Shown here: piece by piece, positions 35,006 through 43,611 of the stretch
Layout: every line of letters starts with the position of its first letter
Numbering within the stretch: the stretch's first letter is position 1
Assembly (NCBI GenBank): GCA_021299695.1
Contig: JAJTEK010000033.1
Coordinates: 1-46,291 of the forward strand
DNA from: Pirellula sp.
Lineage (GTDB): Bacteria > Planctomycetota > Planctomycetia > Pirellulales > Pirellulaceae
Direction: 5' to 3'
DNA: 46,291 nucleotides
The notes under the pieces: generated by a model
The model's database searches: none
The model's input: only the letters and a program-made list of their open reading frames with translations
Told to the model about the DNA's origin: nothing
Translations under genes and position numbers: made by a program

Positions 35006-36556
35006 ATGCGAGATAGTGCACAGCCAGACTGGAAATGCGGTGAAGTGGCCGGAGAATTCGAAATCAAAGGTCGAATGCTCGAGTCCCCCATGCAAAACCT
35101 ATCGGGCGGCTGGCAAACCCGTGTCAAGCTCTCGGCTCTGCTGCTCCACGAGCCAAACTTGCTACTGCTCGATGAACCGACGAACTTCTTGGACCTTCGC
35201 ACCCAAATCCTTCTCGAACATTTTCTGAGATCCTTCCAAGAAGCCTGCTTGATCGTCTCACACGACCGCGCCTTTCTCAACGCTACGTGCGACTCGACCC
35301 TGGATTTGTCGATGGGTGAATTGACCCTCTTTCCTGGTAAAGTCGACGAATACCTCGAGTACCAACAAGGTCTCCGCGAACACGACCAACGCACCAATGC
35401 CTCGATCGCGGCGAAACGAAAACAACTCCAGGAATTCATCGACCGAAACCGCGCACGTGCCAGCACCGCCACACGCGCAAAATCAAAAAGCAAAATGCTC
35501 GAACGGCTCGAAGTCAAAGAGAACTCTGCCAATCATGCCAATGCCACTATCCGCGCACCCCAAGTTGAACCACGCCAAGGCCCAGCGCTGCGAACCCGAG
35601 ACCTTGCGATCGGATACCCAGATCGCACCATCTCGACCAACGTAGGGCTGGAAATCGACCACGGCACTCGCGCAGCGATCGTCGGGGACAACGGCCAGGG
35701 AAAAACCACTTTACTTCGAACCCTCGTGCACTCGCTCGATCCGGTCGAAGGAGAAGTCAAATGGGGCTACGGATGCGAACTCGGAACCTACGCCCAGCAC
35801 GTCTATACCAGCCTCCCTGAAAACAAAACGGTCCTGGAATTTCTCGAATACGAAGCGATCCCAGGTACCAAAAACCAAACCATCCTCGATACGGCCGGCT
35901 CGATGCTCTTTCGCGGCGCGGCCGTCGAGAAGAAAATCCGAGTCCTCAGCGGTGGAGAACGCGCCCGACTCTGCATGGCCGCCCTGCTCCTTGGCAAAGC
36001 CAACGTACTAATCCTCGATGAACCCGGCAACCACCTCGATGTCGAAACGGTCGAAGCCCTCGCCGATGCGCTGATCGATTACAAAGGTACAGTCGTTTTT
36101 ACCTCCCACGATCGCCATTTCCTTAAACGCGTCGCGACGACCTACATCGAAGTCCGAGACGGAAAGGTTACCCAATACCGAGGCGATTACGACGCTTACA
36201 TGTACATGGTCCAAAAGGAAATCGATGATGCCGAATCCTCTAGACACCCAGGCAACACGACGAAAAAAAATGCACCCTCGGCAGCTAACCCAAAAAACAC
36301 TTCTAAAAACATTCCCGGCAAATCGAGCCCAACACTCGATGATCGTTCCCTCCGAAAACAAATCGGTAACCTAGAGAAAAATATCGCTAAACTCGATCAA
36401 CAAAAAAAATCGATCCATGAACAACTCATGGCATCAAGCGATCCTCAAGCCGCCATGAAACTTCACGAAGAAATGACGAAAGTCTCCGCCGAACTCGAGA
36501 CCGCCGAAACCCGATGGGCGGATCTCCAAGAACAATTGGAACAATTCGAAGAATAG
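35006..36556 (+). CDS. ABC-F family ATPase (Uup-like), 5'-truncated
   Basis: 516 residues from the first available ATG. ABC domain 1 keeps the signature (NLSGGWQTRV) and Walker B (LLLLDEPTNFLD) but lacks Walker A and Q-loop. Next come the P-site linker (QLQEFIDRNRARASTATRAKSKSKML) and ABC domain 2, complete, with Walker A GDNGQGKTT, signature LSGGERARL and Walker B reading DEPGNHLD instead of the usual DEPTNHLD. A C-terminal coiled coil (about 450-516) as in Uup follows. The family acts on ribosomes or branched DNA. Without the first ATP site, normal function is unlikely. It lies 4 nt upstream of tsaE. Confidence 0.85.
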   Translation: MRDSAQPDWKCGEVAGEFEIKGRMLESPMQNLSGGWQTRVKLSALLLHEPNLLLLDEPTNFLDLRTQILLEHFLRSFQEACLIVSHDRAFLNATCDSTLDLSMGELTLFPGKVDEYLEYQQGLREHDQRTNASIAAKRKQLQEFIDRNRARASTATRAKSKSKMLERLEVKENSANHANATIRAPQVEPRQGPALRTRDLAIGYPDRTISTNVGLEIDHGTRAAIVGDNGQGKTTLLRTLVHSLDPVEGEVKWGYGCELGTYAQHVYTSLPENKTVLEFLEYEAIPGTKNQTILDTAGSMLFRGAAVEKKIRVLSGGERARLCMAALLLGKANVLILDEPGNHLDVETVEALADALIDYKGTVVFTSHDRHFLKRVATTYIEVRDGKVTQYRGDYDAYMYMVQKEIDDAESSRHPGNTTKKNAPSAANPKNTSKNIPGKSSPTLDDRSLRKQIGNLEKNIAKLDQQKKSIHEQLMASSDPQAAMKLHEEMTKVSAELETAETRWADLQEQLEQFEE

Positions 36557-36560
36557 TGCC

Positions 36561-37076
36561 ATGATCCAACTCGTGTCGCTTACCCCCCTGGAATGCTCGA
36601 TCGCCTTAGAGAATCTCCAGGATTGCCGCGCATTGGGGCTCCTCCTGGCCCAAGCCATCCGGGACTCTGCACCCTGCACCGTCGGTCTGGTCGGAACCCT
36701 CGGCGCAGGCAAAACCCAACTGGTCAAATTCATCGCCCAAGCACTCGGCGCAAATCCCGAGGATGTCATGAGCCCGACCTTCGTTCTGATCCCTCCCCTG
36801 GGCACCAAACCCGAAATCCATCACATCGATGCCTACCGAATCCGAGATAGCGATGAATTCCTCGAACTGGGAATCGAGGAACTCTTTGAACAACCGGTCC
36901 TGACTATCATCGAATGGGCCGACCGCTTCGTCGAATGCATGCCCCGGAACACCCTCTGGATCGAACTGCTTACCCAAGACCCATTGTCCGAGCAACGCAC
37001 GGCCCGGATCACCAACTTAAATCGATTCCCCCTCTTGAAAAACCACCTAGCCCAATCGCTGGGATCGGAAACCTAA
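36561..37076 (+). CDS. tsaE: tRNA N6-threonylcarbamoyladenosine biosynthesis ATPase TsaE
   Basis: 171 residues. Walker A is GTLGAGKTQLVK (about 45-56), followed by the family signatures SPTFVL and HHIDAYRI, and IIEWADRF near residue 117. TsaE is the ATPase of the TsaBCDE machinery that makes t6A at position 37 of ANN-decoding tRNAs. The ATG starts 4 nt after the ABC-F stop, and the ribokinase follows after 14 nt, so the gene sits inside a tight operon although the products are unrelated. Confidence 0.95.
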   Translation: MIQLVSLTPLECSIALENLQDCRALGLLLAQAIRDSAPCTVGLVGTLGAGKTQLVKFIAQALGANPEDVMSPTFVLIPPLGTKPEIHHIDAYRIRDSDEFLELGIEELFEQPVLTIIEWADRFVECMPRNTLWIELLTQDPLSEQRTARITNLNRFPLLKNHLAQSLGSET

Positions 37077-37090
37077 ACGTAAAGCTCCCG

Positions 37091-38038
37091 ATGAACCACT
37101 CGAACCAATCTCCCAAAGGCATGATCCTCGTGTGCGGTTCAATCAATATGGACCTGGTCGTTCGAACTCCCAGTCTGCCGACCCCAGGAGAGACCCTCAT
37201 CGCGCACCGACTCGACGAAGTCTCCGGAGGAAAAGGAGCCAATCAAGCCGTCGCAGTCGCAAGACTCGGTGGACGTGTCGGAATGCTCGCCGCCTTAGGT
37301 TCCGATGGCTTTGGCGCTACCCTCCGCGCAAATCTCCAACAGGAAGGTGTCGACCTCGAGTGGATCGTCAATAAACCTGGTCCTAGCGGAGTGGCGATCG
37401 TCGCCGTCGACGACCAAAGCGAAAACGCAATCATGGTCATCTCAGGTGCCAATGGTGAGTTATCCCCACAAGACATCCAAAATGCCCAGGCTGCGATTCA
37501 GAACGCAAGCCTGGTGATGCTCCAACTCGAAATCCCTATCCCCACGGTTCTCCATGCGATCCGACTATGCCGCCAAGCCCATGTTCGAGTCATCCTCAAT
37601 ACCGCTCCGGTGCCCGATGACTTTCCCGATGAACTCTTCGATGTGGACCTGATCTGCTCGAACCAATCCGAAACAGCAGACCTTCTGAAGATCCCTAAAC
37701 CCCAGAGTATCGATGATGCCTTTCGAGCCGCCCGCATGCTCCTAGAAAAGGGTGCCAAACAGGCCGTCATCACCCTCGGTCCCCTCGGCGCAGTCGCTGC
37801 TACCAAACTCCCGAACGCTCAAACACTGATCAAAGCCATCGACGCCCATCGGGTCGATGCGATCGATACGGTCGCCGCCGGAGACGCTTTCCTAGGCGCC
37901 CTGGCTTTCCAAATCGAACAAGGCACCGCGCTGATGGAAGCCTGCGTGTTTGCATCGGCCGCCGCCGCTCATGCTGTGACGGTCCGTGGAGCCCAGCCCT
38001 CGTTGCCCTATTTCGATCAAGTCCACTCTCGGCTCTAA
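37091..38038 (+). CDS. rbsK: Ribokinase (PfkB family)
   Basis: 315 residues with PfkB-family motifs: the N-terminal CGSINMDLVVRTPSLPTPGET, the Gly-rich EVSGGKGANQAVAVARLGG, and the C-terminal IDTVAAGDAFLGALAF with catalytic Asp in AAGD, as in E. coli RbsK. It phosphorylates ribose (or a similar sugar) at O5 for the pentose phosphate pathway. The ATG at 37091 is chosen over the longer frame because the conserved N-terminus begins soon after; an ATG at 37121 is also possible. The next three genes encode the matching ABC importer. Confidence 0.94.
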   Translation: MNHSNQSPKGMILVCGSINMDLVVRTPSLPTPGETLIAHRLDEVSGGKGANQAVAVARLGGRVGMLAALGSDGFGATLRANLQQEGVDLEWIVNKPGPSGVAIVAVDDQSENAIMVISGANGELSPQDIQNAQAAIQNASLVMLQLEIPIPTVLHAIRLCRQAHVRVILNTAPVPDDFPDELFDVDLICSNQSETADLLKIPKPQSIDDAFRAARMLLEKGAKQAVITLGPLGAVAATKLPNAQTLIKAIDAHRVDAIDTVAAGDAFLGALAFQIEQGTALMEACVFASAAAAHAVTVRGAQPSLPYFDQVHSRL

Positions 38039-38170
38039 AGCTCTCTTGGTGTATCCTAAAGTCGTCCATCCTGGAGCGAATCCGAATACGCAACCCGTGA
38101 GCCAACCAGCGCCAGCCGTCGGCCATTGAACCAAGACTCGTCCACAATCCTTCATTTTCAATTGGTAACC

Positions 38171-39154
38171 ATGTCCCTGTCGACCCTCGCACGATCCGGC
38201 TCGCTCTTGCTCTCGATTTGTATCCCGCTTGCAATGGTCGGCTGTCAACCCAAGGCTTCCAACACCTCCTTGCCTCCTGCATCGCCCGACAAACCCAAAA
38301 TCGCTTTGGTCATGAAGTCGCTAGCCAACGAGTTCTTTTCAACCATGGCCGAGGGAGCAAAACAGCATCAATCCCAAAACTCTCCGCAGTACGAGCTGAT
38401 CGTCAACGGCATCAAGGACGAAAGGGATCTTGCCCGCCAAGCTGCCATCATCGACGAAATGATCGCCGCCAAAGTCCAAGCGATCGTCGTCGCTCCGGCC
38501 GACTCCAAAGCGCTCGTTCCCGTTTTGCGCAGAGCCAAACTCGCTGGACTGGTCGTGGTCAATATCGATAACAAACTCGACGAGGAAATCCTCAAAGCCG
38601 AATCCTTGACCGTCCCCTTTGTAGGTCCGAATAACCGCCTGGGCGCCCAAAGTGTCGGTCAATACCTAGCGAAATCTCTTAAACCAGGAGACCAGGTCGC
38701 AGTGCTCGAAGGCATCCGAACCAGCTTCAATGCAACCCAAAGACGCTTGGGATTCGAACAAGCGATGAAAGATGCCGGAATACAAATCGTCGATAGCCAA
38801 AGCGCCAACTGGGAAACCAATCAAGCCAATACCATCGCCGCCTCGATGCTCAACGCCCACCCCGATCTCAAAGCCATCCTAGCCGCCAACGATTCGATGG
38901 CTCTAGGTGCCATGGCTGCAATCAAAGCCGCCAATAAAACCGATACCGTCCAAGTCGTAGGCTTTGACAATATTTCGGCTGCCCAGGAAGCGATCCGACA
39001 AGGCAAAATGCTCGCGACGGCAGACCAACATGGCGACCAACTGGCCGTCTACGGAATCGAACTTGCGCTGAAACTCCTCCAAGACCCGAACTCGATTCCC
39101 GAGGACCGCGAAACCCCCGTCGATCTGATCACCGCCGGTAGCCTCCCTCAATAA
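38171..39154 (+). CDS. rbsB: Sugar-binding lipoprotein of ribose-type ABC importer
   Basis: 327 residues from the ATG at 38171, which gives a lipoprotein signal (LLLSICIPLAMVGC, lipid-anchored Cys about 25). The mature part is a type I periplasmic binding protein of the RbsB group: KIALVMKSLANEFF, AAKVQAIVVAPADSKALVP, NIDNKL, LEGIRTSFNATQRRLGFEQAM, and the hinge segments AILAANDSMALGA and VVGFDNISAA. It delivers a pentose-like sugar to the permease. It follows rbsK by 132 nt and precedes rbsA by 12 nt. Confidence 0.93.
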   Translation: MSLSTLARSGSLLLSICIPLAMVGCQPKASNTSLPPASPDKPKIALVMKSLANEFFSTMAEGAKQHQSQNSPQYELIVNGIKDERDLARQAAIIDEMIAAKVQAIVVAPADSKALVPVLRRAKLAGLVVVNIDNKLDEEILKAESLTVPFVGPNNRLGAQSVGQYLAKSLKPGDQVAVLEGIRTSFNATQRRLGFEQAMKDAGIQIVDSQSANWETNQANTIAASMLNAHPDLKAILAANDSMALGAMAAIKAANKTDTVQVVGFDNISAAQEAIRQGKMLATADQHGDQLAVYGIELALKLLQDPNSIPEDRETPVDLITAGSLPQ

Positions 39155-39166
39155 CGGATCTCCCAA

Positions 39167-40678
39167 GTGCTGAAACTCGATGCCCTGACGAAAGATTTCG
39201 CGACGCGCGCGGTCGATCAGGTCAGCTTGGAATTCGCCCCAGGACAAGTCCACGCGCTTCTAGGAGCCAACGGGGCCGGCAAAAGCACCCTTTGCAAAAT
39301 GATCGCAGGATTGATCCAGCCATCCCAAGGTTCCATGCTTTTGGACGGTAAGAAATATTCGCCAGACTCGAAACGCCAAGCCCAAAGCGCCGGTGTCCAA
39401 ATCGTCCATCAAGAACTCAATGTTCTTGCAACCCTGACGCTCGCTGAAAACCTTTTCCTCTCGAATCTTCCCAACCGCTGGGGGATCCTCAGCCGCCGAA
39501 CGATGCACCGCCGAGCCTGCGAAATCCTCTCCGATTTCGGACTCGGGGACCTCGATCCTCATGCCCTTGCCTCAAGCCTCGGAGTCGGCCAACAACAACT
39601 GCTCGAAATCGCCGCAAATACCTGGCAACCTACCCAAGTCCTCATCCTCGATGAACCCACCGCGGCGCTGAGTAACAGAGAATCCCAACGGCTTTTTGAG
39701 AAAATCCATTTATGGAAACACCAAGGGGTCGCGATCCTCTACATCAGCCACCGTCTCGCTGAGGTCCAAGCCCTTGCGGATCGAATCTCCATTCTCCGCG
39801 ATGGAAAACTGCAAGGCACCTGGTCACGCGGTGAACTCCAAGAATGCGATATCGTCTCCCAAATGACCAACCCGTCAAAATCGATGGCCCCAATAAGCTC
39901 GACCCTCAGGCCAAGTCCAGCTGTGTCCACAAGACAAGCCCTGAGGGTCGAGCAACTCTGGCTCAGCCCCAAAGTTCAAGAAGTATCGTTCTCGCTTCGC
40001 GCCGGAGAAATCCTCGGAGTCGCAGGGCTCGTCGGCTCCGGTCGTACCGAACTGCTCCGCGCGATCTTCGGCGCTGATCGCGCCTCTGGCGGTTCCCTGC
40101 AAGTTGCCGACAAACCAGCCTGCAAGCCTTTTCGTAACCCCAACGAAGCCGTCCGGTCCGGGCTCGTGATGATCAGTGAGGACCGCAAGGCCGACGGATT
40201 GCTTCTGACCGAATCGATCGCAGCGAACATCCAACTCCCGATGCTCGATCGAACTGGATTGGGCCGTTTCGCTTTGACACAAGCCCGCCAAGCCCGTTGC
40301 CTAGCCGAAACTTATTGTCGAGATTTGGCGATTCGATGCGATTCGTCCAACCAATCCGTCGGGACGCTCAGCGGCGGGAATCAACAAAAAGTTGTACTTG
40401 CCAAATGGCTCGAACGCGATGGTGCCGTATTCCTTATGGACGAACCGACGCGCGGGATCGATGTCGCTGCGCGCGAACTGGTCTATGAAGTGATCCGGAA
40501 CTTGGCCAAAGCAGGAAAAGGGATTCTCGTCGTCAGCAGCGATCTTGAAGAACTCATCGGACTGTGCGATTCGATCGGGGTGATGTCCAACGGCCGCTGG
40601 ACGACGAGCTTCTCGGGCCCGAACTACGAACCCCAAGCCATCTTAGAGGCGATGTTTGCCGGCTACTCGCCCCCTTGA
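39167..40678 (+). CDS. rbsA: Ribose-type ABC importer ATP-binding protein (two ABC domains)
   Basis: 503 residues starting at GTG, 12 nt after rbsB. Domain 1 has Walker A GANGAGKST (about 36-44), signature LGVGQQQLLEIA and Walker B ILDEPTAALSNRES. Domain 2 has the degenerate Walker A typical of carbohydrate importers (GLVGSGRTEL), signature LSGGNQQKVVLAKWL and Walker B LMDEPTRGIDVAAR. This tandem layout is the RbsA/XylG/MglA type. Its 3' end runs within 16 nt of the permease start. It energises import of the sugar bound by the neighbouring lipoprotein. Confidence 0.95.
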   Translation: MLKLDALTKDFATRAVDQVSLEFAPGQVHALLGANGAGKSTLCKMIAGLIQPSQGSMLLDGKKYSPDSKRQAQSAGVQIVHQELNVLATLTLAENLFLSNLPNRWGILSRRTMHRRACEILSDFGLGDLDPHALASSLGVGQQQLLEIAANTWQPTQVLILDEPTAALSNRESQRLFEKIHLWKHQGVAILYISHRLAEVQALADRISILRDGKLQGTWSRGELQECDIVSQMTNPSKSMAPISSTLRPSPAVSTRQALRVEQLWLSPKVQEVSFSLRAGEILGVAGLVGSGRTELLRAIFGADRASGGSLQVADKPACKPFRNPNEAVRSGLVMISEDRKADGLLLTESIAANIQLPMLDRTGLGRFALTQARQARCLAETYCRDLAIRCDSSNQSVGTLSGGNQQKVVLAKWLERDGAVFLMDEPTRGIDVAARELVYEVIRNLAKAGKGILVVSSDLEELIGLCDSIGVMSNGRWTTSFSGPNYEPQAILEAMFAGYSPP

Positions 40679-40694
40679 ATTGTACAACCCCTTG

Positions 40695-41666
40695 ATGAAA
40701 GACAATGCCGTGAGCTCCAACCGCCCAATCCAACAGACCCTTGCAACCTACGGTGGCCTGCTTGTCGCGATCCTCGTGCTCTTGGGCTTCTTCGGTGTGT
40801 TCGCCAAGAATTTTCTGACCACGACGACCCTTTTGACCATGGCCAATTCCATCCCGGACATCACGGTTCTGGCCGTCGGCATGACGCTCGTGCTCATCGC
40901 CGGTGGTATCGATTTGTCGGTCGGTTCGGTCCTAGCCCTCTCGGCGTGCTTCCTGGGGTGGTTGATGGTCGACCTGAAACTTCCCTTGTGGCTTGCGAGT
41001 CTAGGCGCCATCGCGCTGGGAGCTTGCTGCGGTGGACTCAATGGCTGGATCAGCTCTGCGTTTCGTATTCCGGCCTTCATCGTGACCCTCGGGATGCTGG
41101 AAATCGCTCGCGGAAGCGCGTACTGGATCACCGATTCGAACACCAAATACGTCGGTTCCTCACTCGGATGGTTCTCCGATCCGATTGCACCTTTGGGTGT
41201 CTCAGCCTCTTTTCTGATCGCCGCTGCGGTCGTGCTTGCCGGTCAGTGGCTCTTGCACCAAACGGTCTTAGGTCGTCTGGCCATAGCGATCGGAACGAAT
41301 GCCGAATCGGTCCGCATGGCTGGAATCCGCACCACGGCTCCGATGGTCACTCTCTATGCGATTTGCGGCGGTCTGTGCGGACTTGCTGGGATGATGCAGT
41401 CCGCTCGGCTCTCGACGGTCGATCCGAACTCCGGCGCCGGCATGGAACTCAGCGCGATTGCTGCTTGCGTCATCGGCGGCACGAGCTTGCGAGGGGGACA
41501 AGGCTCGGTCGTCAGGACGTTCTTCGGTGTCCTGGTGATCTCGATTTTGCAAACCGGGCTGGCTCAACTAGGTGCAACCGACCCGATCAAAAGGATCGTC
41601 ACCGGAGGGGTGATCATCCTATCTGTACTGCTTGATTCGCTTCGGAAACAATCCGCGATTCGATGA
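40695..41666 (+). CDS. rbsC: Ribose-type ABC importer permease
   Basis: 323 residues from the ATG at 40695; the longer frame begins at TTG and is less likely. About eight to ten hydrophobic segments are seen, with family signatures NSIPDITVLAVGMTLVLIAG, GGIDLSVGSVLALSA, and GAGMELSAIAACVIGGTSLRGGQG, the EAA-like coupling region. It belongs to the BPD_transp_2 family of sugar permeases. Its last 53 nt overlap the 3' end of the convergent alpha/beta hydrolase gene. It completes the rbsK-B-A-C set; no rbsD or LacI-type regulator is in the window. Confidence 0.93.
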   Translation: MKDNAVSSNRPIQQTLATYGGLLVAILVLLGFFGVFAKNFLTTTTLLTMANSIPDITVLAVGMTLVLIAGGIDLSVGSVLALSACFLGWLMVDLKLPLWLASLGAIALGACCGGLNGWISSAFRIPAFIVTLGMLEIARGSAYWITDSNTKYVGSSLGWFSDPIAPLGVSASFLIAAAVVLAGQWLLHQTVLGRLAIAIGTNAESVRMAGIRTTAPMVTLYAICGGLCGLAGMMQSARLSTVDPNSGAGMELSAIAACVIGGTSLRGGQGSVVRTFFGVLVISILQTGLAQLGATDPIKRIVTGGVIILSVLLDSLRKQSAIR

Positions 41667-42489
41667 AGCGACGTATCGCCTCAAAAAGTTCCTGACGCTC
41701 TGGCTCCCAATGCATGTCGTGGAAAAGACCTTGCCACTCGATCCAAGTGCAATGCTCCTTGGCCCGATCGGCAAACTCTCGACTGGCCTGACAAGACGTG
41801 ATTCGATCGTCGGTTCCATGCATGAGCAACAGCGGCGTCTCTAGTTCCGACGCATGGTCGATAGCCCATTGTCCCGCCTCGAGCATCGAGAGTCCAAGCG
41901 CCGCCGAGACCCGTTGGTGTACCATCGAATCCTCGACATAAGCCGCAACGCTTCGTGGGTCTCGCGAGAGTTCCTTGGGCTCAATCGCCGTCGAAAGGGT
42001 CAACCCCGGCCACCATCGACCCAAGAGCCTGGCAACACGGAGTTTCCATGCCGGGGGAGGAAAGGTCGTGCGAAGCAGCGGACTGCATGCGATGACCCCT
42101 GCGAGCTTGTGCTTCCTTCGCATCGCATAGTTGATCACAATACTGCCGCCTAGGCTTTGTCCATAAAGTAGGACTGGAACCCCTGGGTAGACGCGATGGA
42201 GGTAGGACTCCAGAGTTCCGATGTCATCGAGATAGGCTTCAAAATGCGGCAGTCCTCCGCCGGTTCGTCCATGTCCGCGTTGATCGATGGCAAGTACGGT
42301 GGCTCCATCGGCGACAAAGTAATCGGCTACATGCGCATAACGCTGCCCATGCTCTCCAAGACCATGCACAATCCCAAGGATATATCTCGGTGCGATCGTC
42401 TCGGAACACCACCGTCGCATCATGAGCTTGACGGCTTGCTCTTGCTCTCCGAGCGGGTACTGCGGAATGTAAAAATCGTGAATTTCCAT
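41614..42489 (-). CDS. Alpha/beta hydrolase (monoacylglycerol lipase-like)
   Basis: 291 residues from the ATG at 42489, chosen because AAGGAG lies 10 nt upstream and the conserved domain begins soon after; a longer frame to 42669 is unlikely. The oxyanion segment HGLGEHGQRY, the DQRGHGRTGG block, the nucleophile elbow GQSLGGS, and the acid/His residues HGTDDRI and GLFHDMHWE match the monoglyceride-lipase/lysophospholipase group. No signal peptide is seen. Substrate unknown. It lies 22 nt after the LOG gene on the same strand and overlaps rbsC by 53 nt at the 3' end. Confidence 0.92.
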   Translation of the reverse strand: MEIHDFYIPQYPLGEQEQAVKLMMRRWCSETIAPRYILGIVHGLGEHGQRYAHVADYFVADGATVLAIDQRGHGRTGGGLPHFEAYLDDIGTLESYLHRVYPGVPVLLYGQSLGGSIVINYAMRRKHKLAGVIACSPLLRTTFPPPAWKLRVARLLGRWWPGLTLSTAIEPKELSRDPRSVAAYVEDSMVHQRVSAALGLSMLEAGQWAIDHASELETPLLLMHGTDDRITSCQASREFADRAKEHCTWIEWQGLFHDMHWEPERQELFEAIRRFIESRIVSEANQAVQIG

Positions 42490-42511
42490 CCGCTGGTTTC
42501 TCCTTCGATCC

Positions 42512-43579
42512 TCAGATCGATTCGCTGTGGTTGATCGTATCGATGAGCTGCCGCAGTCGCCCGAGATTTCTACGGTTGAAGTGAAATGTAAGACGCGGTA
42601 GATGAGCAAGTTCCGGTTCACCACTCTCCTCGGGAAGCGCGGCGACCTGTTCGATGCGACCCGAAACAACGATATCCGAAAATTCGGTATTGAGCCGATC
42701 GAGATGCTCTGGGCTCAAAGGACCCGTCAGCCGCATCGCGAGGGTATCGTTGACATAACGCATGCTATGATAGACACGATAGAATCGAAGTATCTCTTCG
42801 ATGGCTTCTTCATTCCTGTCGGTGACTTTGTACAGATGGACATCCTCGGAACTGATCCACCCATCGGCAAGCAACTGCTGGCCAAAAAACTTCTCGACAT
42901 TTTTCCAATAGGTTCCACCTGGCTCATCGACCAGGACCATCGGAAAGAGGGACTGCTTGCCGGTTTGCAAGAGGGTCAAAACCTCGAAGGTTTCGTCGAG
43001 TGTGCCGAATCCACCCGGGTAACAAACCACCGCGCTGCACTCTTTGACGAACATCAGTTTGCGGGTGAAGAAGTACTTGAGCGTCACGAGTTTCGGATCG
43101 CCATCGATCACGGGATTGGCCGACTGCTCGAAAGGGAGCATGATATTCAGGCCCATCGAGAGTTCTCGGCCAGCACCCTTGTGACCGGCCTCCATGATCC
43201 CTCCGCCGGCCCCTGTAATGACCATCCATCCGTGATGAGCCATCTGTTTGGCAAACGATTCTGCTTGCCGGTAGGCTGGATGATCTTCCTTGGTTCGAGC
43301 CGAACCGAAGATGGTGACCTTGCGTCGCCGCTGAAACGGCTGGAAGACTTTGAACGCATAGCGCAGTTCGCGGAGCGTTCGAGAGAGAATTTTAAGGTCG
43401 CCTCGTGACACATCGCCGCTTGCGAGTTGCTCGACCGTCCGCCTCATCATCTCGAGCAAGTCGTGATTGGAGAGCAACGAGGCAGGCTCATCGGCCGGAG
43501 TCGAACGTTCTTTCTCCCGCTCCCCGAGAGCCTCGGGGAGTATGTTCCATGGCACCTCGGGCGGCTTGTGTTCATCCAT
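42512..43579 (-). CDS. LOG-family protein (lysine decarboxylase-like Rossmann fold)
   Basis: 355 residues. A helical N-terminal extension of about 85 residues precedes the LOG/TIGR00730 Rossmann domain: VTIFGSARTKEDHPAY, the GAGGGIMEAGHKGA loop and the PGGFGTLDETFEVLTLLQ signature. Many members hydrolyse nucleotide-ribose bonds (cytokinin-activating LOG, PpnN). The C-terminal 90 residues are a polar helical extension. It lies 32 nt downstream of the trigger factor gene, so they are probably one operon. The bacterial role is unsettled; nucleotide 5'-monophosphate nucleosidase activity is a fair guess. Confidence 0.92.
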   Translation of the reverse strand: MDEHKPPEVPWNILPEALGEREKERSTPADEPASLLSNHDLLEMMRRTVEQLASGDVSRGDLKILSRTLRELRYAFKVFQPFQRRRKVTIFGSARTKEDHPAYRQAESFAKQMAHHGWMVITGAGGGIMEAGHKGAGRELSMGLNIMLPFEQSANPVIDGDPKLVTLKYFFTRKLMFVKECSAVVCYPGGFGTLDETFEVLTLLQTGKQSLFPMVLVDEPGGTYWKNVEKFFGQQLLADGWISSEDVHLYKVTDRNEEAIEEILRFYRVYHSMRYVNDTLAMRLTGPLSPEHLDRLNTEFSDIVVSGRIEQVAALPEESGEPELAHLPRLTFHFNRRNLGRLRQLIDTINHSESI

Positions 43580-43611
43580 GTCAGTTTCGACCCATCTCTG
43601 GGACGCGTTGA

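Noticed and set aside
34669-35532. 287-codon minus-strand frame spanning recR start and the ABC-F gene
   Set aside because: Ser/Arg-rich out-of-frame reading; conflicts with both recR and the ABC-F motifs.
42602-43408. 268-codon plus-strand frame
   Set aside because: Antisense to the LOG-family gene, which carries the PGGFGTLDE signature.
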